10,227 nt of DNA from CAZBUK01 sp964495085 (lineage in GTDB: Bacteria > Bacteroidota > Ignavibacteria > T3Sed10-11). Shown here one piece after another: positions 1-6,977 of the stretch. Location: contig CAZBUK010000113.1 of NCBI GenBank assembly GCA_964495085.1, forward strand, positions 1 through 10,227. Direction: 5' to 3'. How positions within the stretch are numbered: the stretch's first letter is position 1; each line of letters opens with the position of its first letter. Made by a program: the position numbers and the translations under genes. The notes beneath the pieces are model-generated. The model was not told where the DNA came from. It saw nothing but the letters and a program-made list of their open reading frames with translations, and did not search any database.

Positions 1-1
1 G

Positions 2-919
2 AAGATGGCACAATCCGGCAAACCGATGCTCATCATCTCCGAGGATGTGGAGGGCGAGGCGCTTGCCACGCTCGTCGTCAACAAGCTCCGCGGTACGCTG
101 CGCATCTGCGCGGTCAAAGCCCCCGGTTTCGGCGACAGACGCAAAGCGATGCTCGAAGATATCGCCGTGCTGACAGGCGGAACGGTCATCTCGGAAGAAA
201 AAGGATTTAAGCTCGAGAACACCCAGATGTCCTATCTCGGAACTGCGAAGAAGGTAACGATTGATAAAGACAATACGACCATCGTCGAGGGCGCGGGGAA
301 AAAGGACGAGATCAAGAAGCGCATCAACGAGATAAAAGGTCAGATCGAAAAGACGACCTCCGACTATGATCGCGAGAAGCTTCAAGAGCGGCTCGCAAAG
401 CTGAGCGGCGGCGTTGCGGTTCTCTCCGTCGGAGCAGCGACCGAAGTTGAGATGAAGGAGAAGAAAGCGCGTGTTGAAGATGCGCTGCATGCGACCCGTG
501 CCGCGGTAGAGGAAGGAATCGTAGCGGGCGGCGGCGTTGCGTATCTCCGTGCGTTGAAAGCGCTCGAAAATCTGAAAGGCGAAAATGAGGATCAGAACAT
601 CGGCATCAGCATCATTCAGAAATCGCTCGAAGAGCCTCTTAGGCAGATCGTCAACAACACCGGCCTGGAAGGGTCGGTCGTTCTGCAGAAGGTGAAGGAA
701 GGTAAGGACGATTACGGATTCAATGCGCAGACCGAAACCTATGAGAACCTGATCAAATCGGGCGTCATTGATCCCACGAAGGTTACCAGAACGGCGCTGG
801 AGAATGCAGCGAGCGTGGCGGGATTAATGCTGACGACCGAGGCCGTGGTTTTCGAAAAACCCGAACCCGAGAAACCGGCTCCGCCGATGCCTCCGGGCGG
901 TATGGGTGATATGTATTAA
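2..919 (+). CDS. groEL: Chaperonin GroEL, C-terminal half (5' end outside window)
   Basis: This is the 60 kDa subunit of the GroEL/GroES chaperonin, which folds cytosolic proteins in an ATP-driven double ring. The window opens inside the gene; the frame is open from base 2 and the ATG at base 5 is internal. What is visible is roughly the last 305 of about 545 residues: the later part of the apical domain (EDVEGEALATLVVN, then KAPGFGDRRKAML), the intermediate domain (TSDYDREKLQERLAKLSGG) and the C-terminal equatorial domain. The VEDALHAT segment carries the Asp needed for ATP hydrolysis (codon 479-481, equivalent to E. coli Asp398), followed by the AGGGVA nucleotide-site loop. The tail is a short Pro/Gly/Met segment ending GGMGDMY, not the long GGM repeat of proteobacteria. 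No frameshift is seen. The gene is followed directly by an intrinsic terminator, so it is the last gene of its transcript, as expected for groES-groEL. Confidence 0.98.
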   Translation, partial: KMAQSGKPMLIISEDVEGEALATLVVNKLRGTLRICAVKAPGFGDRRKAMLEDIAVLTGGTVISEEKGFKLENTQMSYLGTAKKVTIDKDNTTIVEGAGKKDEIKKRINEIKGQIEKTTSDYDREKLQERLAKLSGGVAVLSVGAATEVEMKEKKARVEDALHATRAAVEEGIVAGGGVAYLRALKALENLKGENEDQNIGISIIQKSLEEPLRQIVNNTGLEGSVVLQKVKEGKDDYGFNAQTETYENLIKSGVIDPTKVTRTALENAASVAGLMLTTEAVVFEKPEPEKPAPPMPPGGMGDMY

Positions 920-937
920 TTCATCACCGGAAATGAC

Positions 938-972
938 AAAAGCCCGCCCGGATATCCCGAGCGGGCTTTTTT
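938..972. terminator. Intrinsic terminator after groEL, possibly bidirectional
   Basis: A perfect 10 bp stem (938-947 paired with 961-970, arms aaaagcccgc and gcgggctttt) encloses a 13-base loop and is followed by a run of six T ending at 972. It begins 18 bases after the groEL stop codon. Because the left arm starts with four A, the reverse strand also reads as a GC-rich hairpin ending in four T, so it could also stop transcripts of the convergent LOG-family gene that ends at 1131. Confidence 0.93.
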
Positions 973-1130
973 ATTATCATTTCGTACAGAAGGTCCGGCC
1001 GGCTAGATTCCGACAAACCGGTCTCCCGCAGAAAACTTCTCATATGCTGTCCCCTTTGACGATCCCCGTCGATATGATCCGTTAAATAACGAATTCATTC
1101 CGCAGGCGCGGAGCGACCGGTGTGTTCCGA

Positions 1131-1655
1131 TCATGCATTCCGTTCCAGGAGTCCGATGATCTCTCCGGGCGATCCGAAATAATGTACCCAACCGGTTTTA
1201 TCGCTCCGCCCCTCGTCGGCGAGTGCATTCTTAATCGTCTCGATCACCGGCTCCCAGAATTTCCTGTACACGACAATCGGACGGGGGGTGATCACGTTTT
1301 TATTGATGTATTCCCAGACCATCGCAAGTTCCGCAAGCGTTCCCGTACCTCCCGGCAGAACTATATATCCCTCTGCAAGGGTAATAAGCTGCAGCAGTCG
1401 CTCGGTGACATTTTTCGTTCTGATCTCTTCGCTGATAAAACGATTGGCCGTCGACCGGTAATACTCGCAGGTCACCCCGATCGTCTTGCCCCCCGCTTCG
1501 GCGGCTCCGCGGGCGCTTGCTTCCATGACGCCGCCGTATCCGCCGTTGCATACGGTCCAGCCGCGTTCGGCGATCTTTCTCCCGATTTCGCGTGCCATGG
1601 AATATGCATCGGAACCATCAATGGGAATTGCGCTTCCGAATATCGAAACGATCAT
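1131..1655 (-). CDS. LOG-family protein (SLOG/TIGR00725-like nucleotide phosphoribohydrolase)
   Basis: This 174-residue protein belongs to the LOG/SLOG Rossmann-fold family, whose characterised members hydrolyse nucleoside 5'-monophosphates to a free base and ribose 5-phosphate. Plant and some bacterial members release active cytokinins this way. The N-terminus has the first beta strand and loop (MIVSIFGSA). The nucleotide-binding loop GGYGGVMEA lies at residues 38-46, followed by SARGA. The family signature PGGTGTLAE lies at 101-109 with its conserved Gly, Thr and Glu present. Older annotation often calls such proteins lysine decarboxylases, which is misleading. The start at 1655 is chosen because the family fold begins right there; the same frame stays open upstream to 1862, but that extension is Arg/Pro-rich, fits no domain and would overlap the next gene. 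The ribosome site is weak. It lies 188 bp downstream of the TonB-receptor-like gene on the same strand. Substrate is unknown; a general nucleotide-salvage role is the safest reading. Confidence 0.88.
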   Translation of the reverse strand: MIVSIFGSAIPIDGSDAYSMAREIGRKIAERGWTVCNGGYGGVMEASARGAAEAGGKTIGVTCEYYRSTANRFISEEIRTKNVTERLLQLITLAEGYIVLPGGTGTLAELAMVWEYINKNVITPRPIVVYRKFWEPVIETIKNALADEGRSDKTGWVHYFGSPGEIIGLLERNA

Positions 1656-1843
1656 ATTGTAAGATCCGGTAGATACTTTCGTTTGCGGTAAATTTTTTGA
1701 TGTAACGGTCCGGCGTGAAGGTTTATTCCAGCTTCGTCTGTGCCGAACCTGATTGCGTTTTTGGATTCTCTTCTCCGGCGGCCCTCCGGGGGGATCCGGA
1801 ACAATACCGGCAGGCCATCGATAGTACGCGACGCCGGGAGAGT

Positions 1844-3871
1844 TTAATTCAGGAACTCCCACGTGATGCCCAGTCGAAAGTATCCCTGGAGCATCGGATA
1901 GAAGGGCGTTCTCATAAATTCAGAACCCGTAATATTTTTGTACACCAGATGCACATGTGCATCCCCGATCTTTCCAACGATTTTGCCGTTTAACGCGCTC
2001 CCGGGTCCGACCCGTTCAATATGCTGCGGCGAAGTAAAGTATGTTTCCGGATTAAATTCGGTTCCTCCATATCGTGAAAAATGGATTCCCTCGAGCGATA
2101 TCTGCAGGTCCAGAGCTCCGTCGAACAGGAGGCGTCTGAACGTGAGATCCCCCTTCAGATCGAGCTCGGGCAGGCGTTTCACTCTGTTGCCATCTTCCCG
2201 TATGTCGTAGACCTCGGCGTTTAGACCGACGCTGAAACTGCCTATATGGAAACGTGACCGTGCGTAGATAGTTTTAAGCACGTCCTCCCCTCCCTGCATA
2301 ATATGTATGTCGGGATAGATTCGTGAAACTGCGCCCGGTGTGTACCGTATTGGGTCGTGGACAATCCTGACGGATGCGCCGACGGCTGCGATGACTCGAT
2401 TCGGCATGCTGATCCCGATCTCTCCGAAGATAAGATCGTGTTTCTCCGGAAGCATGATCGATATCCTGTGCACGGTCGAATCCTGCCAGTACAGATCCTG
2501 CATGGTCGGATGCCGAAAAGATCTGATCGCTCCGCCGGTAATCGAGAATCGTTCGGATGGTTGAAACGATACATCCGCTCCGAATGAGGTGCGATGCACC
2601 GAGCGGATCCTGTCCTCGCGTATCATGATATTCGTCCGGAGAAGAGGGACGGGCTGCAGCACGATGCGGCTGAATATGCCGAACTCGCGTTCACGTATTC
2701 CGGCGACGTTCGTACTCGAAGCGACATAGTTCTCATGGATGTTAACGCCAGCCTGCACTCTGATCGGTCCCGCCGATAACCACTGTTTGACATCTCCTCC
2801 GTAGAGATGACCCCTGTGATGTGCGAGCAGAAGAATGTCATTGGGGGCGGGACGATCCTGTTCGTCGCGATATTGTCTGAGTATGTTCGTGTAAAAAAGG
2901 GATACGACCGTGACATCGGATGAATCGGGCGATAACTGCAATCCGGTCGTAAGAGCAATATCGGTTCTCCATATGCGTTGGAATGAATCGGTGTTTCTCA
3001 TAATTGCTTCCCGATCATTGAAAACCTCGTCGCTCTCCGATTCCACAATATCCACCCCGCCGCTCAATCCGGTGACTGTGTTCGTATGGCTGTAGACAAG
3101 GGCTGTATTCGCTATCGAGGGAAGATTCCACCGGAGTTTACCACGGTAGTTGAGCGCGCGATGATTCATGTTCGGAAATCTGCCCCTGAATTGCTGTTGA
3201 GCATCGGCGGTACCGAAAAACTGCCGTTGGAGTGCGGCCATCATGTTGAGGCCGGGATAGATATCCTGACTCAGCACGATATCTGTATGCGAATAATTGA
3301 ATCCTCCCTCGCTGTGTCGAATTTTTGTATAGGGAGTCGGTGCGAGAAAACTCTGGGTCACGAGGTTGAATCCGCCGCCGGCCGCGTTCCGCGAATAGAG
3401 AAAGGAACGCCATGGAGGCAGGTATTCGATCTGCTCGATAAAATCGGGGGGGAATAAGTTAAAATCGAAGACACCAGGCAGAGGATCGTGAGCGACCCTT
3501 CCGTCGATGAGTACTCCTATGCTTCGCCATCCGGAGCCGAACGCCGATATTTCGGTCGGCTGGCCGACGGCATCCCGGTCATGAAAAAACACTCCCGGGA
3601 AAGCCTCGAGGTTCGATGCGGCGTGTGTGTATTCAAGAAAAAGAAGATCCAGATAAACAAGCGCCCGGATATCGGGGGCGCGAATTGAACCAAGCGACGG
3701 GATGATATGAATGCGTATCGGTTCGGCGAGCGTGTCCGCAACGATGACCGTGTCCTGTTCCGCCTCCTGTCCCAGTGCCGGAATTGCAGCAAGGAGCAGG
3801 ATTGCAGGGATAAATAAGCAGCGCGCTTTGTAACGGTTTATCGCCTGACGTTCGCGTGCGATCCGGATCAT
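1844..3871 (-). CDS. TonB-dependent-receptor-like outer-membrane protein
   Basis: This 675-residue protein is predicted to be an outer-membrane beta-barrel with an N-terminal plug. Residues 1-34 form a signal peptide: a basic start, then the hydrophobic stretch LFIPAILLLAAIPALG, with cleavage likely before Q35. Just after it, DTVIVAD (40-46) resembles a TonB box, though this is only a short match. Residues about 70-175 look like a TonB plug: a DLLFLEY...FPGVFF strand, then GVLIDGRVAHDPLPG, then FIEQIEYL, then LYSRNAAGGGFNLVT, parallel to the usual LLDG, IERIEVL, LYG and GGVINIVT motifs. The rest is rich in alternating aromatic/polar strands, and the protein ends in a barrel-closing type strand (YFRLGITWEF) but with two extra residues, LN, after the final Phe. 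There is no carboxypeptidase-like N-terminal domain. The start at 3871 overlaps the ispE stop as ATGA, implying translational coupling. The substrate cannot be inferred; the plug motifs are divergent, so a TonB-independent porin is possible. Confidence 0.78.
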   Translation of the reverse strand: MIRIARERQAINRYKARCLFIPAILLLAAIPALGQEAEQDTVIVADTLAEPIRIHIIPSLGSIRAPDIRALVYLDLLFLEYTHAASNLEAFPGVFFHDRDAVGQPTEISAFGSGWRSIGVLIDGRVAHDPLPGVFDFNLFPPDFIEQIEYLPPWRSFLYSRNAAGGGFNLVTQSFLAPTPYTKIRHSEGGFNYSHTDIVLSQDIYPGLNMMAALQRQFFGTADAQQQFRGRFPNMNHRALNYRGKLRWNLPSIANTALVYSHTNTVTGLSGGVDIVESESDEVFNDREAIMRNTDSFQRIWRTDIALTTGLQLSPDSSDVTVVSLFYTNILRQYRDEQDRPAPNDILLLAHHRGHLYGGDVKQWLSAGPIRVQAGVNIHENYVASSTNVAGIREREFGIFSRIVLQPVPLLRTNIMIREDRIRSVHRTSFGADVSFQPSERFSITGGAIRSFRHPTMQDLYWQDSTVHRISIMLPEKHDLIFGEIGISMPNRVIAAVGASVRIVHDPIRYTPGAVSRIYPDIHIMQGGEDVLKTIYARSRFHIGSFSVGLNAEVYDIREDGNRVKRLPELDLKGDLTFRRLLFDGALDLQISLEGIHFSRYGGTEFNPETYFTSPQHIERVGPGSALNGKIVGKIGDAHVHLVYKNITGSEFMRTPFYPMLQGYFRLGITWEFLN

Positions 3872-4755
3872 GGTGCGTTTTCTTCGGTGAGAGTGAATGA
3901 CCGCGAGAAAAACGGCTCGGTGATCCAGGTTCTGCATGTATTTTGCAGATTTTCGGCGATCTCCCGGGCAAACTGTTCGTTCTGAAATAAACCGAAGACT
4001 GCCGAGCCGCTCCCTGAAAGCAGTGCGAAATCGGCGCCCCCTCGCACTAAGCGTTCCTTGACGGACATGATCTCCGGGTATGCATGGAAAACCGACGGTT
4101 CGAAATCGTTTCGCAATCGATTCACCCAGATGCGAGGCTGAGTCAAATTGTCCGCTACCAATCGGAACGGATCGAGTTGTTTGATTTCATTGTTCAGGCT
4201 GAGCGTGCGGTATGCCCACTTCGTATCTATTTGAATGTTCGGATACGCGACGACGATCCAGTACGGGAGGAGGAGAGGAAAGTGTTCTAGAATCTCTCCG
4301 CGACCGGTTGCCTTTGCCGAGCCGTCCTTGAGAAAATAGGGTACGTCCGATCCTATCCGGGCTGCAATGGAAAGGAGGGCTTCCTCATCGAACGTCCCGC
4401 CGAACAAGCCGTCCAGGACACGGAGGACCGCACCCGCATCGGAGCTGCCACCTCCGAGTCCCGCACCCGCGGGAATTTCTTTCTCTAGATGAATCCGCAC
4501 TCCCCCGCGGATCCCTCCCTCCCGAAAGAAAATGTCGGCAGCGCGACAGCAGAGGTTCGTTGAATCGTCCGGAATACCGGGATCCGAACAGGAGAAGAGT
4601 ATGCTCTGTTCGGGAATGCGGCTGATGGTAATCCGGTCGGATATCCGGACACGGTGCAGAACGGTTGCGATGGAGTGATATCCATCTTCACGCTTTCCGA
4701 GAATGTGCAGGCCGAGATTAATTTTAGCGAACGCGTCTACCGTATACGTCTGCAT
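3868..4755 (-). CDS. ispE: 4-diphosphocytidyl-2-C-methyl-D-erythritol kinase
   Basis: IspE is the cytosolic GHMP-type kinase that phosphorylates the 2-hydroxyl of 4-diphosphocytidyl-2-C-methylerythritol using ATP, the fourth step of the MEP pathway to IPP and DMAPP. The 295-residue length matches the family (E. coli about 283). The N-terminus has the family motif AKINLGLHILGKREDGYH (residues 10-27) with the catalytic Lys at 11. The ATP-binding glycine loop PAGAGLGGGSSDAG lies at 95-108. GSDVPYFL (135-142) carries the catalytic Asp137. The C-terminal GHMP motif LSGSGSAVFG lies at 246-255. All key residues are present. The ATG at 4755 is the only sensible start and has a purine-rich GGAAAG about 11 bases upstream. 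It is the first gene of a leftward transcript reading into the TonB-receptor-like gene, with its TGA overlapping that gene's ATG. The genome therefore makes isoprenoids by the non-mevalonate route, consistent with carotenoid genes nearby. Confidence 0.96.
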   Translation of the reverse strand: MQTYTVDAFAKINLGLHILGKREDGYHSIATVLHRVRISDRITISRIPEQSILFSCSDPGIPDDSTNLCCRAADIFFREGGIRGGVRIHLEKEIPAGAGLGGGSSDAGAVLRVLDGLFGGTFDEEALLSIAARIGSDVPYFLKDGSAKATGRGEILEHFPLLLPYWIVVAYPNIQIDTKWAYRTLSLNNEIKQLDPFRLVADNLTQPRIWVNRLRNDFEPSVFHAYPEIMSVKERLVRGGADFALLSGSGSAVFGLFQNEQFAREIAENLQNTCRTWITEPFFSRSFTLTEENAP

Positions 4756-4780
4756 GCACTGTGTATCTTTCCGGAGAGAA

Positions 4781-4807
4781 TTTTGTAAATTTTCTTAAAA
4801 TACAAAA
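4781..4807. repeat. Inverted repeat TTTTGTA-N13-TACAAAA in the divergent promoter region
   Basis: Two perfect 7-base arms (4781-4787 and 4801-4807) are separated by 13 AT-rich bases. The repeat lies between the ispE start and the rightward nrf promoter, within what would be the ispE leader. The spacing of arm centres is about two helical turns, which would suit a dimeric regulator, but AT-rich DNA yields such repeats by chance and no known operator is matched with confidence. Confidence 0.35.
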
Positions 4808-4811
4808 ATCA

Positions 4812-4824
4812 CGTTTAAAAAACG
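4812..4824. repeat. Short inverted repeat CGTTT-AAA-AAACG just upstream of the nrf -35 box
   Basis: Five-base arms, cgttt (4812-4816) and aaacg (4820-4824), flank three A. The site ends three bases before the TTGACA at 4828, a position suited to an activator or repressor of the nrf operon. It is short, so functional status is uncertain. Confidence 0.25.
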
Positions 4825-4827
4825 AAC

Positions 4828-4856
4828 TTGACAATATGACTGCGATTCTTTACATT
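4828..4856 (+). promoter_or_regulatory. Sigma70-like promoter for the nrf operon
   Basis: A perfect TTGACA (4828-4833) is followed after exactly 17 bases by TACATT (4851-4856), which matches four of six bases of the -10 consensus. Transcription would start near 4863, giving a leader of about 30 to 50 bases before nrfA. No clear FNR-type palindrome (TTGAT-N4-ATCAA) is seen around it. If the host is a Bacteroidota member its main sigma factor prefers a different -7 element, which lowers certainty. Confidence 0.5.
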
Positions 4857-4894
4857 TCATTTCAGACTATTTTATCCGTATTAACTCCCCATTC

Positions 4895-6241
4895 ATGACG
4901 CTCAGGTTTTTTATGTCCCGCAAGCTGCTCCTCTACGTTCTGCCGATTCCGGTATTATCGATGTTCCTCATAACCGGATGCGGATCCGACGAGATCCGTC
5001 CACTTCCTCTTTCGGTCGACGAAACCGATCCTGCAAAGTTTGCCGAGTATTATCCTTTTCAGTTTCAGACTTTCATGCGAACCAGCGAGGCCGAACCTAC
5101 GCGATACGGCGGCTCGGTTAACTATTCTTACGTGGAAAAGTTTCCGAAGTTGGTGAGAATATTCGGAGGCACCGGTTACGGTCTTGACTATAAACGATCG
5201 CGGGGACATTACTGGGCGTATAAGGATATGTTGTCGATCAAACGATCTCCGAAATACGCGACCTGTCTAACATGCAAATCGGCCGACGTGCCGCGTTTGA
5301 TGGCTGAAATGGGCCCGGCTTATTATACAACCCCTCTCGATGAGTTAATTGATATCGAAGCGGAGCTCAAGAAACTCGATGAAAATCCGCTGAGCGCGAC
5401 GCATAGGACTATGTCGTGCAGCGATTGCCATCATCCGCAGACGATGGACCTGCGCATTACTCGTCCCGCTCTCATCGAGGCATTGGAGCGACGGGGAACG
5501 GACATCTCGCAATTGACCCGGATGGATATGCGGACGCTCGTATGCGCGCAGTGTCACGTAGAATACTATTTCCACCCGGATCAGAATGATCGAACCCTGA
5601 TCTTTCCGTGGGACGAAGGATTCGATCCGGGGGATATGGAGCGTTATTTCGACTACCGGTTCCGCGATATGGTCCGGTTCTCCGAGACCGGATTCTTCGA
5701 TTATATCCATCCGCAGGCGCAGGTTCCGCTCCGCATCATACAGCATCCTGAGTTTGAAATGTTCCAGGGAGGTACACACCAGCAGGCTGGAGTGAGCTGC
5801 GTTGACTGCCATATGCCGGTCGTTCCCGGGGAGCGTAAAAAGGAGATCTCACACCATATCACCAGTCCGCTTAAATATATAGAGCAAACCTGCCAGAATT
5901 GCCATAACCAGACCGCGGAATGGCTTGAAGATCGCGTATACGCTGTACAGGAACGCACATTGCGAATGCGCGAACGGGCGGAGGACGCCATGCTCGCCGC
6001 CCTCGATGCACTCGAATTGGCTGCTCAGGCGAGGAACGTAAACACCCGGCTGCTCGCCGAAGCACGCAGTCAATATACAAGCGCGCACCTCCGATGGCAG
6101 TATGTGAAGGCTGAGAACAGCATCGGATGGCACAATCCGCAGAAAGCACTCGAATCCCTCGGCGAATCGATCGACTACGCGCACCGGGCTCGTGAAAATG
6201 CGTTGCGTGCTGCCGGACTGTCGGGAGTAGCCGGACGATGA
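4895..6241 (+). CDS. nrfA: Ammonia-forming cytochrome c nitrite reductase, catalytic subunit (predicted lipoprotein)
   Basis: NrfA is the pentahaem enzyme that reduces nitrite to ammonium with six electrons outside the inner membrane. Numbering from the ATG at 4895 (448 residues), the haem sites are CLTCK at 124-128 (the lysine-ligated active-site haem typical of NrfA), CSDCH 175-179, CAQCH 217-221, CVDCH 302-306 and CQNCH 333-337. HVEYYF at 221-226 holds the catalytic Tyr225, GTH gives His295, and Arg117 in KRSPK is the best candidate for the active-site Arg. GWHNP near 411-415 supplies the late axial His of the C-terminal helical region. The leader ends in the lipobox LITGC (Cys29), so the mature protein is probably lipidated, unlike classical soluble NrfA. 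The usual Lys of the calcium-site KxQH motif is Ile281 here. The second ATG at 4913 is an equally good start, giving a cleaner leader. The gene overlaps nrfH by ATGA and sits first in the operon. Confidence 0.95.
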   Translation: MTLRFFMSRKLLLYVLPIPVLSMFLITGCGSDEIRPLPLSVDETDPAKFAEYYPFQFQTFMRTSEAEPTRYGGSVNYSYVEKFPKLVRIFGGTGYGLDYKRSRGHYWAYKDMLSIKRSPKYATCLTCKSADVPRLMAEMGPAYYTTPLDELIDIEAELKKLDENPLSATHRTMSCSDCHHPQTMDLRITRPALIEALERRGTDISQLTRMDMRTLVCAQCHVEYYFHPDQNDRTLIFPWDEGFDPGDMERYFDYRFRDMVRFSETGFFDYIHPQAQVPLRIIQHPEFEMFQGGTHQQAGVSCVDCHMPVVPGERKKEISHHITSPLKYIEQTCQNCHNQTAEWLEDRVYAVQERTLRMRERAEDAMLAALDALELAAQARNVNTRLLAEARSQYTSAHLRWQYVKAENSIGWHNPQKALESLGESIDYAHRARENALRAAGLSGVAGR

Positions 6242-6972
6242 AATTGAACAGATTATTTCCGCTTGCAGCTTTCCTCCTGTTCGTGTGCGGGCCTTTACTC
6301 GCACAGCGTCCCCTCTCAGAGCTCGGCCATCCGACCGAAGGGGGGATCACCTTTACCGACATTGTAAAGTATGCAACCTTTATTGCCGCACTCAGTTCTG
6401 GTATGCTGATCCTGTATCTTCAGTTCTTCAGGAAAACTCCCATGATCGATGCAGGCCGGAAATGGCTGTATTTCATCTCGATGTTTATGCTTCCTTCTTT
6501 TATCATTTTCGGCGGCAGTTATTTTGCGCTCGAAGAGTTCAAGGACGTCGAATCCTGTATGAGCTGCCATCAGATGCACGTCTTCGGCGTCGATATGATG
6601 CTCAATCCCCAATCGAATTCCCTCGCAGCAAAACATTATCGGAACAAGTGGATCAACGAATATCAATGCTTTAGCTGCCACACCGGATACGGAGTTACGG
6701 GGACCGTCCAATCGAAAATGGACGGACTGCGCCATCTGTACGGTCACGTGACGGGCGACTATCATCGTCCTATCCGGTTCAGGGGAGAGTTTCCTAATGC
6801 GAATTGTCTCTCATGCCATATCGGCGGAGAAAAGTACGAGAAGATTCAGCTTCATCGCGCTCTGCATGAGCGCATCCTCTCGGACGATATGTCCTGCATG
6901 CGGTGTCATGGAAATATCCATCCGTCGATGCAACAGCGCTATCATCCCATCGCAACGTTTAGAGGAGACTAG
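6238..6972 (+). CDS. nrfH: NrfH-like tetrahaem quinol dehydrogenase with extra N-terminal membrane module
   Basis: This 244-residue protein is a NapC/NirT/NrfH-family membrane cytochrome that should oxidise menaquinol and feed electrons to NrfA. Four haem sites are visible: CMSCH 107-111, CFSCH 144-148, CLSCH 190-194 and CMRCH 220-224. The first is followed by Q-M, giving the CHxM arrangement in which NrfH uses Met as ligand of haem 1 (Met113). Classical NrfH has about 150-200 residues and one membrane helix. Here the haem domain is preceded by a leader-like segment (residues 1-23, ending FVCGPLLAQ), a first helix at about 43-64, a basic loop RKTPMIDAGRK, and a second helix at about 76-98. 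If the leader is cleaved, the basic loop lies in the cytoplasm and the haems outside, which fits the positive-inside rule. The ATG overlaps the nrfA stop, so the two subunits should be made together. The order nrfA-nrfH is the reverse of the common nrfHA. Confidence 0.9.
   Translation: MKLNRLFPLAAFLLFVCGPLLAQRPLSELGHPTEGGITFTDIVKYATFIAALSSGMLILYLQFFRKTPMIDAGRKWLYFISMFMLPSFIIFGGSYFALEEFKDVESCMSCHQMHVFGVDMMLNPQSNSLAAKHYRNKWINEYQCFSCHTGYGVTGTVQSKMDGLRHLYGHVTGDYHRPIRFRGEFPNANCLSCHIGGEKYEKIQLHRALHERILSDDMSCMRCHGNIHPSMQQRYHPIATFRGD
6961..6967 (+). promoter_or_regulatory. Strong ribosome binding site for the 63-residue membrane protein
   Basis: AGAGGAG ends 10 bases before the ATG at 6978 and lies within the last codons of nrfH. 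It is one of the clearest Shine-Dalgarno sequences in the window, and it supports the small downstream frame as a translated gene. Confidence 0.65.
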
Positions 6973-6977
6973 TTTTT

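Noticed and set aside
924..1043. Possible 39-residue gene on the - strand starting at 1043 with an AAAGGGG ribosome-like site
   Set aside because: The frame runs straight through the terminator hairpin, the peptide has no recognisable feature, and the start context alone is not enough.
1131..1655. Lysine decarboxylase annotation
   Set aside because: The PGGxGTxxE motif identifies the LOG nucleotide-hydrolase family; the decarboxylase label is a known misnomer.
1122..1691. 189-residue open frame on the + strand
   Set aside because: It is the antisense of the LOG-family gene; the opposite strand carries clear GGYGG and PGGTGT motifs while this frame has none.
1656..1862. N-terminal extension of the LOG-family protein
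   Set aside because: The extra 69 residues are Arg/Pro-rich, match no domain and would overlap the upstream gene; the family fold starts exactly at the Met encoded at 1655.
4801..4870. FNR/CRP-type operator upstream of nrfA
   Set aside because: TTGAC is present but lacks the matching ATCAA half-site at the right spacing.
5345..6362. Several 96-163 residue frames on the - strand
   Set aside because: They lie wholly or mostly opposite nrfA, whose five haem motifs make the + strand frame certain; none shows domain motifs of its own.
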